Positions 13,620 through 20,279 are shown, counted from the first letter of the stretch. The stretch: 20,279 nucleotides of DNA from a bacterium (GCA_002710785.1 PAMC01000012.1:43935-64213); one strand, 5' to 3'. The notes: generated from the sequence alone by a model not told the origin. Numbers and translations are program-made.

Positions 13620-14092
13620 TGCGTATGGAGACACTATTTCCTCTTGGTATCGAACACTACATTATTGGCGGACTATTGGTGGGCGCGGGCATCTCACTTG
13701 TGTACCTGCTAACCGGTTTGGTGGCTGGTGCCTCAACTATTTTTACATCCACCTGGTCATACCTGATCACTGACCCAACCTCTTTTTTCAATCGGGACAA
13801 ATTTGTCGCGACCCGCTCCTGGCGATTGACACTGGCTGTCGGTTTAGTGCTGGGAGGTTTACTGTACATTTTGTTCTTTAACAATGGTGAAGCGGTAGTG
13901 ACCAGCCTCTCACCATGGCGACTGTTCCTGGGCGGCTTGCTCGTGGGGATTGGTACTCGTATGGCCGCCGGCTGTGCGTCAGGTCACGGTATCTGTGGCA
14001 ACGCCATGGCGGAACGCTCATCGATAGTCTCCACCATCACGTTTTTGGCGGTCGGTATTTTAGTAGCTACGCTAACCAAGTCACTTTTTTAA
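13619..14092 (+). CDS. YeeE/YedE family sulfur transporter, first half
   Basis: A 157-residue membrane protein with about four helices. The marker GTRMAAGCASGHGICG (112-127) is the family signature of YeeE/YedE (sulfur transport) proteins, with C119 and C126 lining the path by analogy with thiosulfate-transporting YeeE. It is half the length of full YeeE, and the other half is the next gene, so the two together likely make one transporter (the PmpA/PmpB arrangement). The start overlaps the ZIP stop by one base (TAATG), implying translational coupling. The substrate is probably thiosulfate or another sulfane sulfur species. Its position in a copper operon suggests sulfur supply or detoxification under copper stress; that part is inference. 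Confidence 0.88.
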   Translation: MRMETLFPLGIEHYIIGGLLVGAGISLVYLLTGLVAGASTIFTSTWSYLITDPTSFFNRDKFVATRSWRLTLAVGLVLGGLLYILFFNNGEAVVTSLSPWRLFLGGLLVGIGTRMAAGCASGHGICGNAMAERSSIVSTITFLAVGILVATLTKSLF

Positions 14093-14098
14093 ACGCGT

Positions 14099-14533
14099 AT
14101 GAAAAGTAAGAAAACACAGTTGGCACTACTTTTAGGCGGAACACTGTTTGGTTTTGGTTTAGCGTATTCCGGAGCGGCCGTGCCGGAAGTTGTCTTGTCT
14201 TTTTTACGACTGGAAGATTTGGGATTAGCTTTCGTGATTGGCGGTGCTTTGGTGGTGGTGGCCTTGAGCTATCACCTTATACCCCGTCTGCTCGATAAGT
14301 CATTGTGGGGTGGAAGCTTTAGCCTACCGCCTCGACTGAGCATCTCAAAGTGGAATCTCCTAGGCGCGAGTGTGTTTGGCGTTGGTTGGGGTTTGACTGG
14401 GCTCTGCCCTGGTACCTCATTTGCAGCCGTTGGTATGGGTAACTGGCCAGTGTTGGCCGGTGTTGCTGGCATGTTTTTAGGGGCTCTCTTTTATGGTTGG
14501 TTACGCAATCGTGGTTTAAGGGGAATTGAATAG
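14099..14533 (+). CDS. YeeE/YedE family sulfur transporter, second half
   Basis: A 144-residue membrane protein with about four helices, the partner half of the split YeeE/YedE transporter. The signature is FGVGWGLTGLCPGTSFAAVG (93-112), with C103 in the conserved 'GLCPG' turn. It starts 6 nt after the upstream half. Split YeeE/YedE pairs (PmpA/PmpB, the second often labelled DUF6691) are thought to move sulfur compounds inward. Rhodanese and DUF302 genes elsewhere in the window would fit a sulfane-sulfur theme. The substrate is not proven by sequence. Confidence 0.88.
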   Translation: MKSKKTQLALLLGGTLFGFGLAYSGAAVPEVVLSFLRLEDLGLAFVIGGALVVVALSYHLIPRLLDKSLWGGSFSLPPRLSISKWNLLGASVFGVGWGLTGLCPGTSFAAVGMGNWPVLAGVAGMFLGALFYGWLRNRGLRGIE

Positions 14534-14556
14534 AGGTATACTTATATTGTAATAAC

Positions 14557-15495
14557 ATGGAAAAACAACAAACCAACACTCAACCTTCTCACAACCGTGG
14601 AACTGGTAGCTTCCACGGTGTCGAAACAAACGCCCGCATACTCAAAATTACCGGTTGGATGACGGGCATCTATTTCTTAATCGAGCTTGGACTCGGATTC
14701 TACTCTGGCTCAGTGGCGGTCATCTCTGACGCGTTTCATACCTTTTCAGCGGTCGGTGGTATTCTCATCGCATTTGTCGCCAATCGAATTTCAAGCAGAG
14801 AAGCTAATGCAAACGCGACCTATGGGTTTAGACGAGCGGAGATTGTTGGTGCGCTCTTAAACGGGGTGTTCCTGCTACTGATGGCGCTCTATGTGCTCTA
14901 CATGGGATATATGCGGCTTGGCGCAGACGTTGAACTCCCAACCGGTATTATGCTAGTAGCTGCGCTGGGCGGTTTAATTACCGAATTTATTGCGTTCAAG
15001 CTTATATACCAAGAGCAGAAAACCAATATGAATATGAAGGGTGCCTTTTGGCACATCATGCAAACATTTGTGGGGAGTATCTTAATCTTGATCGCAGCAG
15101 CAGTCATTGCGCTCACTGGCTACACTCCGATTGACGCCATTCTCGGTATGGCCTTTGGTCTGGTTCTGCTCTGGGCGTCATACAAGATTATTGCTGATGC
15201 CTTTAATGTCTTCATGCAAACAGTCCCCAAGGAGGTAGATATTGAACAGGTCAAGACTGACTTGCTCGCACTGCCAGGAGTCACTGCAGTGCGACATATG
15301 CACGCCTGGGTACTCACCTCAGACAAAAACATCTTCTCAGCTCATCTAGAAATTGAGAAGTCTGAGAATGGGCAACAGATTCTCGAGATGGCAGAGCGGC
15401 TGTTGCGAGAAAAGTACCAGTTCTACTTCTCTACCTTGCAACTAGAAACCAGTCATACAACTTCAGTGGCCGATGAAATTAACATAATCAACTAA
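14557..15495 (+). CDS. CDF family cation efflux protein with altered metal site
   Basis: A 312-residue cation diffusion facilitator with six membrane helices and a C-terminal cytoplasmic domain (about 225-312). Family marks include YGFRRAEIVGALLNG (89-103) and the C-terminal fold VTAVRHMHAWVLTSDKN. The transport site normally has HxxxD (or DxxxD) in helix 2 and HxxxD in helix 5. Here helix 2 reads DAFHTFSAV (58-66), with Ala65 for Asp, and helix 5 reads HIMQT (166-170), with Thr170 for Asp. So both site Asp residues are lost while both His remain. This could change specificity, for example toward Cu(I), or abolish normal Zn transport. There is a 23-nt gap upstream that could hold a weak internal promoter, but the gene probably belongs to the csoR operon. 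Confidence 0.88.
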   Translation: MEKQQTNTQPSHNRGTGSFHGVETNARILKITGWMTGIYFLIELGLGFYSGSVAVISDAFHTFSAVGGILIAFVANRISSREANANATYGFRRAEIVGALLNGVFLLLMALYVLYMGYMRLGADVELPTGIMLVAALGGLITEFIAFKLIYQEQKTNMNMKGAFWHIMQTFVGSILILIAAAVIALTGYTPIDAILGMAFGLVLLWASYKIIADAFNVFMQTVPKEVDIEQVKTDLLALPGVTAVRHMHAWVLTSDKNIFSAHLEIEKSENGQQILEMAERLLREKYQFYFSTLQLETSHTTSVADEINIIN

Positions 15496-15498
15496 ACT

Positions 15499-15783
15499 AT
15501 GAAAGACAAACAATCAAAATCACACACCAAACACCTTATTATGATGCTGGCCTTCTGTTTGGTGCCAATTGGGCTTTTAGTGCTATTTACGGTTGGCGGT
15601 TTTACCTTCGGCTTACCAAAAGACTGGGTAATCTGGGGAGCCCTGCTGCTCATGTTTGGAGCGCATATATTTATGATGAAAGGACATTCTCACGGAGGTG
15701 GGCATGCATCGCCGGAGGATGGTGACACAAAAGACAGTGAAGGCAAGAGCGCTACTAATCAAGGTACTCATAAAGAACACTAA
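15499..15783 (+). CDS. DUF2933-like small membrane protein with His-rich tail
   Basis: A 94-residue protein with two membrane helices (about 13-34 and 42-60) and a hydrophilic tail. The second helix ends in LLMFGAHIFMMKGHSHGGGH, which resembles the 'LLCP.MH.FMM.GHGGH' end of DUF2933 proteins found near copper ATPases. The Met/His cluster (residues 55-69) is a plausible copper-binding segment. The tail beyond is acidic and Ser/Lys-rich and ends in HKEH. It begins 3 nt after the CDF stop and ends 5 nt before copA, so it is cotranscribed with them. A role as a metal-binding accessory is inferred from family and position; no function is known. Confidence 0.65.
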   Translation: MKDKQSKSHTKHLIMMLAFCLVPIGLLVLFTVGGFTFGLPKDWVIWGALLLMFGAHIFMMKGHSHGGGHASPEDGDTKDSEGKSATNQGTHKEH

Positions 15784-15788
15784 ACAAC

Positions 15789-18320
15789 ATGAAACACGAA
15801 CATCAACACCATAACCATACAGAGGAAGCGCTTACGAAAGCAAAGCCTGTGTTTGGTTTAACAAAAAAGCGTTACAAAATTACCGGTATGCACTGCGCGA
15901 GTTGTGCGGTTACAACCGAAAAGGCTTTGCAGGATGTAGCTGGAGTCAAGACGGCACATGTTAATTATGCAAATAATAGTTGCGAGGTTGATTTTGATGA
16001 GTCAATTACAAGCCCGGCAGAGATCGAAACAACAGTCGCTAACACCGGCTACACACTCTTGGATGAAGATTACCTCGATGCGGAGTTTAAGGTCATCGGC
16101 ATGGGGTCAGATCACTGTGCGGGGGTAGTCAAAGATGCGCTAGAAGCATTTTCCGGGGTGAAAAATGTCGATACTAACTTTGCCAATGCCTACGCTAAGT
16201 TTTCCTACAATCCCTCAGCAGTGTCGCTTGATGAACTTAAAAAAGCGGTTGATAAGGCTGGTTACGAAGCCATTATCGTTGAGGAGGGTGAAGATATATA
16301 CGAGAAGGAAAAAAAGGCCAAGGAACGGGAAATAAAAATACTGAAGACTAAGACTGCGGTGGCGGCCGTTTTTTCGCTGCCGATATTGTATCTGGCAATG
16401 AGTGAACTCATTAGTGAAAGCCTGATTCCGGGTTTTCTCAATCCCTCTGAATTTCCACTCCGCTTTGCCCTCACACAACTTGTGCTTTCGATACCGGTAG
16501 TAGTCGCCGGCTACAAATTCTACACTGTCGGCTTCTATAACCTCTGGAAGCGTACACCCAATATGGACTCACTGATTGGCCTTGGTACCGCCGCAGCGTA
16601 TCTGTATGGGTTGTATGCTGTCTACGCCATCATTGGGGGAGATTATTCGTTTGTAAAAAATCTCTACTTTGAAACTGCTGGCGTGATTATCGCGCTGATT
16701 CTCCTCGGCAAATACCTTGAGGAGGCGACCAAAGGCAAAACCTCTGAAGCGATTCGAAAATTAATGGACCTCGCAGCCAAAACCGCTACGGTGGTACGCG
16801 ATGGTAAGGAGGTTGAAGTACCTATCGAAGATTTGGTGGTGGGAGACGTTATCGTAGTTCGCCCGGGTGAAAAAATTGCCGTCGATGGTGAGATCGTTGA
16901 AGGTACCACGAGCATCGACGAGAGTATGATCACCGGCGAAAGCGTACCGGTGGATAAAAAGGCGGGTGACGCGGTCATCGGGGCCACTATCAACAAATCC
17001 GGCGCTATTAAGTTCAAGGCCTTGAAGGTAGGGAAAGACACCGCCCTAGCGCAGATCATTAAGCTCATTCAGGAAGCGCAGGGTTCCAAGGCACCAATTG
17101 CGCGCTTGGCGGATATTGTCTCTGGCTACTTCGTCTGGGCGGTGATTGTGATCGCTCTTGTTTCATTTGCCGTTTGGTTCTGGCTGGCTGGATCTACCTT
17201 CTTGTTTGCGCTCACCATTCTTATTACGGTACTGATTATCGCCTGTCCGTGTGCGCTGGGACTGGCGACGCCAACTTCAATTATGGTGGGAACGGGTCTT
17301 GGGGCCGAGAACGGTATCTTGATTAAGAGTGCTAAGGCACTCGAACAAGCGCAAAAGATAAACGCGCTTATCCTCGATAAGACTGGCACCATCACCAAAG
17401 GCGAGCCGGCATTCACCGGAGCAGAGAGCTTTACTGATCTGAGTGAAGAAGAATTGGTTGCGCTCGCCTCAGCAATCGAAAAAAATTCTAAGCATCCCCT
17501 CGCTGAAGCGATTGTAAAATATGCAAAAGAGAAAGAGATGACACTTAAAGATGTCTCAAAATTTGAGGAAATCCCCGGCCACGGCCTTTCTGGGACCATC
17601 AACGGCACCGTCTACTACATCGGCACACGCAAGCTCATGAAAGAGAAAGGAATTTCCTACGAAGACAAGCTTAAAAACATTGAGACCCTTGAAGAAGAAG
17701 GCAATACCGTTATGTTGTTTGCGGATAGAGAAAAGTTGCTGGGAATTATTTCCGTTGCTGACACGATGAAAGAGAGTTCGGCTTCAGCGATTGAGAGACT
17801 CAGAAAAGAAAATATTGAGGTGTTCATGATTACTGGTGATAACGAACGGACTGCTAAGGCGATTGCTACGCAAGTGGGTATCGGACCAGAAAACGTGTAT
17901 GCACAAGTCTTGCCCGAAGATAAAGCCAATCACGTTAAAGCGTTGCAGGAAAAAGGGTTGAATGTCGGTATGGTGGGTGATGGTATCAACGACGCGCCAG
18001 CCTTAACGCAAGCAGACATTGGTATCGCCATCGGCGCTGGTACTGACGTTGCTATCGAGAGTGCTGACATTGTCTTAATCAAGAGTGACTTACTCGATGC
18101 TGTAACCGCCATCAAACTCAGTCGCGCAACGATGCGCAACATCAAGCAAAACCTCTTCCTGGCCTTTGTGTACAACACGGCTGGGATTCCGGTAGCAGCT
18201 GGGCTACTCTTCCCATTCTTCGGCTTCTTACTCAGTCCAATCATCGCTGCCGGAGCCATGGCTGCTAGTTCTATCAGCGTGCTCCTTAATGCATTACGAT
18301 TGAAGCGGGCGAAATTTTAG
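15789..18320 (+). CDS. copA: Cu+-exporting P1B-type ATPase (CopA)
   Basis: An 843-residue copper pump of class P1B-1. It starts with a His-rich leader (MKHEHQHHNH), then two heavy-metal domains: HMA1 (about 28-92) with GMHCASC (C36, C39), and HMA2 (about 99-163), where the first Cys is Ser (GMGSDHC, only C110 left). Next come the membrane and catalytic regions: ITGESVP (381-387, actuator), ACPCALG (485-491, transport CPC), DKTGT (530-534, phosphorylated D530), KHPLAE (568-573) and GDGIND (730-735). YN (795-796) in helix 7 and MAASS (824-828) in helix 8 give the Cu+ signature. It exports cytoplasmic Cu(I) using ATP. Flanked by DUF2933-like and DUF5676-like genes and downstream of csoR, it should be induced by copper. 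Confidence 0.96.
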   Translation: MKHEHQHHNHTEEALTKAKPVFGLTKKRYKITGMHCASCAVTTEKALQDVAGVKTAHVNYANNSCEVDFDESITSPAEIETTVANTGYTLLDEDYLDAEFKVIGMGSDHCAGVVKDALEAFSGVKNVDTNFANAYAKFSYNPSAVSLDELKKAVDKAGYEAIIVEEGEDIYEKEKKAKEREIKILKTKTAVAAVFSLPILYLAMSELISESLIPGFLNPSEFPLRFALTQLVLSIPVVVAGYKFYTVGFYNLWKRTPNMDSLIGLGTAAAYLYGLYAVYAIIGGDYSFVKNLYFETAGVIIALILLGKYLEEATKGKTSEAIRKLMDLAAKTATVVRDGKEVEVPIEDLVVGDVIVVRPGEKIAVDGEIVEGTTSIDESMITGESVPVDKKAGDAVIGATINKSGAIKFKALKVGKDTALAQIIKLIQEAQGSKAPIARLADIVSGYFVWAVIVIALVSFAVWFWLAGSTFLFALTILITVLIIACPCALGLATPTSIMVGTGLGAENGILIKSAKALEQAQKINALILDKTGTITKGEPAFTGAESFTDLSEEELVALASAIEKNSKHPLAEAIVKYAKEKEMTLKDVSKFEEIPGHGLSGTINGTVYYIGTRKLMKEKGISYEDKLKNIETLEEEGNTVMLFADREKLLGIISVADTMKESSASAIERLRKENIEVFMITGDNERTAKAIATQVGIGPENVYAQVLPEDKANHVKALQEKGLNVGMVGDGINDAPALTQADIGIAIGAGTDVAIESADIVLIKSDLLDAVTAIKLSRATMRNIKQNLFLAFVYNTAGIPVAAGLLFPFFGFLLSPIIAAGAMAASSISVLLNALRLKRAKF

Positions 18321-18332
18321 TTACCATCATTT

Positions 18333-18620
18333 ATGAGCAATCGTATGAAACACATGAAATCATATACAAGAACGGGATGGGTTGGCGCTGGTCTGTTTGT
18401 CGCCTTCTTTGCCCTCTGTATGCTCTGGGGATTGTTGCTCACTGAACCAGCGCTTAAAGAGCTGCACCAGAACATTCTTAAAATCGCTTACCCCGGCTTT
18501 AGCTTTTCGGCTGTAGGAATGTTAATAGGCCTTATCGAGTCAGTTGCGTACGGCTTTTTCTTTGGAGTCTTGTTTGTTTGGCTCTGCAAAGTCTGTTGCG
18601 TGTCAAATAACGACACATAG
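18333..18620 (+). CDS. Two-helix membrane protein, DUF5676-like paralogue
   Basis: A 95-residue protein with a basic Met/His N-terminus, two membrane helices (about 15-36 and 50-85) and a Cys-containing end (WLCKVCCVSNNDT). The second helix region VGMLIGLIESVAYGFFFGVLFVWL mirrors the corresponding part of the gene at 12603-12857, so the two are paralogues at opposite ends of the copper operon. The C-terminal CKVCC cluster is absent from the first copy and could bind copper; this is an inference. It starts 12 nt after copA, so it is probably its last cotranscribed partner. Earlier or later Met starts (residues 5 and 8) are possible, as there is no Shine-Dalgarno sequence. Confidence 0.6.
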   Translation: MSNRMKHMKSYTRTGWVGAGLFVAFFALCMLWGLLLTEPALKELHQNILKIAYPGFSFSAVGMLIGLIESVAYGFFFGVLFVWLCKVCCVSNNDT

Positions 18621-18684
18621 TTCAGACCTAATCGAAATAGCTGGCATAGGCACAAAATGTATAGAAATTTGGTGAAATTGTTGT

Positions 18685-18690
18685 TATGCT
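18685..18690 (+). promoter_or_regulatory. Possible -10 box before the Met/Cys-rich gene
   Basis: TATGCT lies 8 nt before the ATG at 18699, so the transcript could be leaderless, as for csoR. No good -35 box is seen. This favours the ATG at 18699 over the ATG at 18657, which lies upstream of the box. The evidence is weak. Confidence 0.25.
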
Positions 18691-18698
18691 TAAAATTA

Positions 18699-19124
18699 AT
18701 GAATAAGCGGTCACGATTCTATAGTGCAATAGTGGGCTTGGTATTTCTAGGCGCGATGTTCGGTGGTCTTTTCCATATGACGATGGGTATGGATATGGAT
18801 ATGGTCGGACAGTCTACAGGTTGCCCGTTTATGTCCGCGCAGGGTGAGTTGTGCAGTATGTCACTTGATGAACACCTTGGCGCGTGGCAGTCAGTGTTTA
18901 CCGCCACCCTCCCGGCCCTTACTTTGCTACTCTCAGCATTGGTCGCCGCTGTCGTACTGATCACCATTGCTCCTAATCTACTTTCTCGAAAGCTATATGC
19001 TGAACCAATTATCTCTAAAGAAATAGTTATCTCTAAAGAAATAGTCGAGCGAGTGTACTCTTTTTCCTACAGACCCCTCCAGGAATTATTCTCGAGCGGA
19101 ATTCTGCATCCAAAACTTTTCTAG
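18699..19124 (+). CDS. Met/Cys-rich two-helix membrane protein, function unknown
   Basis: I do not recognise a named family. From the ATG at 18699 it has 141 residues; the same frame opens at 18657, adding 14. It has an N-terminal helix (about 8-27), an exposed middle segment very rich in Met and with two Cys (MTMGMDMDM, then GCPFM and ELCSMS, about residues 27-55), a second helix (about 66-90) and a cytoplasmic tail ending in LQELFSSGILHPKLF. The repeated Met and the paired Cys resemble copper-capture segments of envelope copper proteins. The tail holds an 18-nt tandem repeat (ISKEIV twice). It lies downstream of copA with a gap of 36-78 nt. A role in extracytoplasmic copper binding is plausible but inferred. 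Confidence 0.6.
   Translation: MNKRSRFYSAIVGLVFLGAMFGGLFHMTMGMDMDMVGQSTGCPFMSAQGELCSMSLDEHLGAWQSVFTATLPALTLLLSALVAAVVLITIAPNLLSRKLYAEPIISKEIVISKEIVERVYSFSYRPLQELFSSGILHPKLF
19011..19046 (+). repeat. 18-nt tandem repeat, two copies, inside a gene
   Basis: Two direct copies of ATCTCTAAAGAAATAGT plus one final base (T then C), 17 of 18 bases identical, encode ISKEIV twice in the tail of the Met/Cys-rich protein. It is in frame and looks like a recent slippage duplication. Confidence 0.85.
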
Positions 19125-19125
19125 C

Positions 19126-19176
19126 ACACTACTAAACCAGTAGGACATTTTGTGTCGCTGCTGTTTTTATTAGTGT
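19126..19176 (+). repeat. Inverted repeat in the spacer before the rhodanese gene
   Basis: ACACTACTAAA (19126-19136) can pair with TTTATTAGTGT (19166-19176) at 10 of 11 positions around a 29-nt loop. The loop itself contains a small hairpin, GACA-TTTTG-TGTC (19144-19156). It could be a weak terminator for the upstream gene or an operator for the downstream one; there is no clear T tract after the stem. Confidence 0.4.
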
Positions 19177-19190
19177 AACGAAAAATAAAA

Positions 19191-20102
19191 ATGAATAAAT
19201 CAACCATTGGTGTAATAATCGTCGGTGCAGCACTCCTATTGCTGGGAAGCTTCTATTTCATGCCGGTTACCATGCCGTTTGGTATGGAAGGGATGGATGA
19301 TGAAATGGCTGAGCATATAGCTGGTGATGAGCATGCTGAAGAGGAACACAGTGCTCCTGAGCATAGTGATTCGCTGCGAGACTTTGAGATCAGTCCGGCT
19401 GAGGTAGTTAGAAAAGTTCAAGGTGGTGAAGATGTGATACTGCTTGATGTTCGCACACCTGAAGAATACGAGGAAGTTCACCTGGAAAACGCTCTACTGT
19501 TGCCGGTGCAAAACCTTTCGCAAGAAACACTGGATGAGATCGGACTCGGTGAGGATATGAAAGATAAAGAGATCATCATCTATTGTCGCAGTGGAGCGCG
19601 CAGTCAGACTGCATACAACATTATGGAGTCACTCGGCTACACCAACATTAAAAGCGTTGGCGGCGGCATGATTCACTGGCAGGAGGATCAGTACCCACTT
19701 ACTGAATCTGGTCCGTATACCGGTTCTATGATGCCGTTAGAAAACGAAGCTGCGATGGTAGACAACGATGGTCCCAAAATATCACTCAGTCGTACGCTGC
19801 ATGATTTCGGCATCATTCCACAATACGGAGGCACGGTGAAAACAACTTTCACGGTGGCAAATACTGGCACCGAGAATCTCGAGATTGGTCAGATTACCAC
19901 TAGCTGTAGCTGTACGTCAGCGACCATTGCAGACTCAATTATAGAGCCAGGAGAAGATACGACACTCACGGTGGTCTTTGATCCTAATTTACACGAAGAA
20001 CCGTTAGACGTATTCAAACGAACGGTCTTCTTGCCGACCAACGATCCGAACACTCCTGAAGCGGAAGTAGCCGTGCAGGTTGATATTGCAGAAGGAGAAT
20101 AG
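19191..20102 (+). CDS. Membrane-anchored rhodanese-DUF1573 fusion
   Basis: A 303-residue protein with an N-terminal membrane anchor (about 5-25), a Met/His/Glu-rich linker (30-60), a rhodanese domain (about 65-172) and a DUF1573 Ig-like domain (about 196-300). The rhodanese active site is YCRSGARSQ (131-139) with catalytic C132, so sulfur transfer is plausible. The DUF1573 part has the typical HDFGIIPQYG start (204-213) and ends its first sheet with TTSCSCTSA (237-245, C239 and C241). The anchor places both domains outside the cytoplasm, where a rhodanese could carry sulfane sulfur and the CxC pair could bind a thiol or metal. The following gene is another DUF1573 protein. Presence next to copper and sulfur genes fits, but the target is unknown. 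Confidence 0.85.
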   Translation: MNKSTIGVIIVGAALLLLGSFYFMPVTMPFGMEGMDDEMAEHIAGDEHAEEEHSAPEHSDSLRDFEISPAEVVRKVQGGEDVILLDVRTPEEYEEVHLENALLLPVQNLSQETLDEIGLGEDMKDKEIIIYCRSGARSQTAYNIMESLGYTNIKSVGGGMIHWQEDQYPLTESGPYTGSMMPLENEAAMVDNDGPKISLSRTLHDFGIIPQYGGTVKTTFTVANTGTENLEIGQITTSCSCTSATIADSIIEPGEDTTLTVVFDPNLHEEPLDVFKRTVFLPTNDPNTPEAEVAVQVDIAEGE

Positions 20103-20127
20103 TTATTAAAATTAAGAAAGAATAACC

Positions 20128-20279
20128 ATGAACAAGTATATTATTGGCGCGTTAGTACTGGCAGTGGTGCTCATTTTTGCTGCTCGTTACTTTGATAATG
20201 ATCAGGAAACTGTCAGTGCGGTACCAAGTGTGTCGTCTGCGTTAACAGTAGTTGAAGAGCCGTATAATTTTGGTGACAT
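20128..20279 (+). CDS. DUF1573-like membrane-anchored protein, 3' end cut off
   Basis: Only the first 50 codons are in the window. They show a short N-terminal membrane anchor (about 4-20), an acidic/Ser linker (DNDQETVSAVPSVSSAL), then VEEPYNFGD, which matches the first strand of DUF1573 (compare HDFGII in the preceding protein). It starts 25 nt after the rhodanese-DUF1573 stop, preceded by AAGAAAG, a weak Shine-Dalgarno-like stretch. It is probably cotranscribed with that gene. The family assignment rests on few residues. Confidence 0.6.
   Translation, partial: MNKYIIGALVLAVVLIFAARYFDNDQETVSAVPSVSSALTVVEEPYNFGD

Noticed and set aside
14526..14556. Possible internal promoter before the CDF gene (TATACT at 14537, TATATT at 14543, TTGAAT at 14526)
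   Set aside because: No -35/-10 pair has proper spacing except TTGAAT with TGTAAT, which would start transcription inside the coding region; the short gap fits readthrough from the csoR promoter.
17126..17608. 160-codon open frame on the - strand within copA
   Set aside because: The + strand encodes essential CopA motifs (CPC, DKTGT) across this stretch, and the antisense product has no recognisable domain.
1..20279. CRISPR arrays, transposases, tRNA or rRNA genes, integrase or phage genes
   Set aside because: No regular spaced repeats, no transposase or integrase motifs and no recognisable RNA gene were seen on either strand; spacers are all under 200 nt.

Overview
The window looks like a piece of a small-genome bacterium, most likely from the Candidate Phyla Radiation (Patescibacteria, Parcubacteria-like). 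This is an inference from several signs: genes packed nearly end to end; almost no Shine-Dalgarno sequences, with AT-rich bases directly before start codons; promoter -10 boxes placed so that some mRNAs would be leaderless; and small DUF families (DUF3105, DUF5676-like, DUF2933-like, DUF1573) that recur in such genomes. One gene (5934-6866) stops on TGA, so this is the standard bacterial code and not the TGA-reassigned code. No rRNA, tRNA, CRISPR array or transposase was found. Both ends of the window cut through genes.

Region A (1-9417, + strand) is one long run of genes with small gaps. It encodes what appears to be a flavin-based electron export system: a cupredoxin-fold protein, a ferric-reductase-like heme membrane protein with a separate FAD/NAD(P)H reductase, a PEMT/ICMT-type membrane methyltransferase, a DUF3105 membrane-anchored protein, an NqrB/RnfD-like membrane domain fused to a second FAD/NAD(P)H reductase, two membrane-anchored proteins with three and two FMN-binding repeats, and the ApbE flavin transferase that would load FMN onto them. 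An HtrA-type protease and a PAP2 lipid phosphatase close the run. The likely logic is NAD(P)H to FAD, then to membrane heme or flavin, then to extracytoplasmic covalently bound FMN, then to an unknown acceptor.

Region B (9392-12140) holds a DUF302 gene on the - strand, a ZIP-like membrane protein, and a CcdA/DsbD-type thiol transporter followed by a CxxC thioredoxin-like protein. A copper-type operator-like palindrome overlaps the promoter of the thiol transporter gene, and a hairpin terminator follows the thioredoxin gene.

Region C (12294-20279) is a copper and sulfur island. A near-ideal sigma-70 promoter has a CsoR-type operator built into it and drives csoR, a two-helix DUF5676-like protein, a ZIP transporter, a two-gene YeeE/YedE sulfur transporter, a CDF transporter with an altered metal site, a DUF2933-like His-tailed protein, a CopA-type Cu+ ATPase and a second DUF5676-like protein. 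Next come a Met/Cys-rich membrane protein, a membrane-anchored rhodanese-DUF1573 fusion, and the start of another DUF1573 protein. Together these suggest coupled handling of copper, sulfane sulfur and envelope thiol redox next to a flavin electron-export system. The individual families are mostly known; the combination, the RnfD-FNR fusion, the unusual flavinylation motif and the altered CDF site deserve the closest look.
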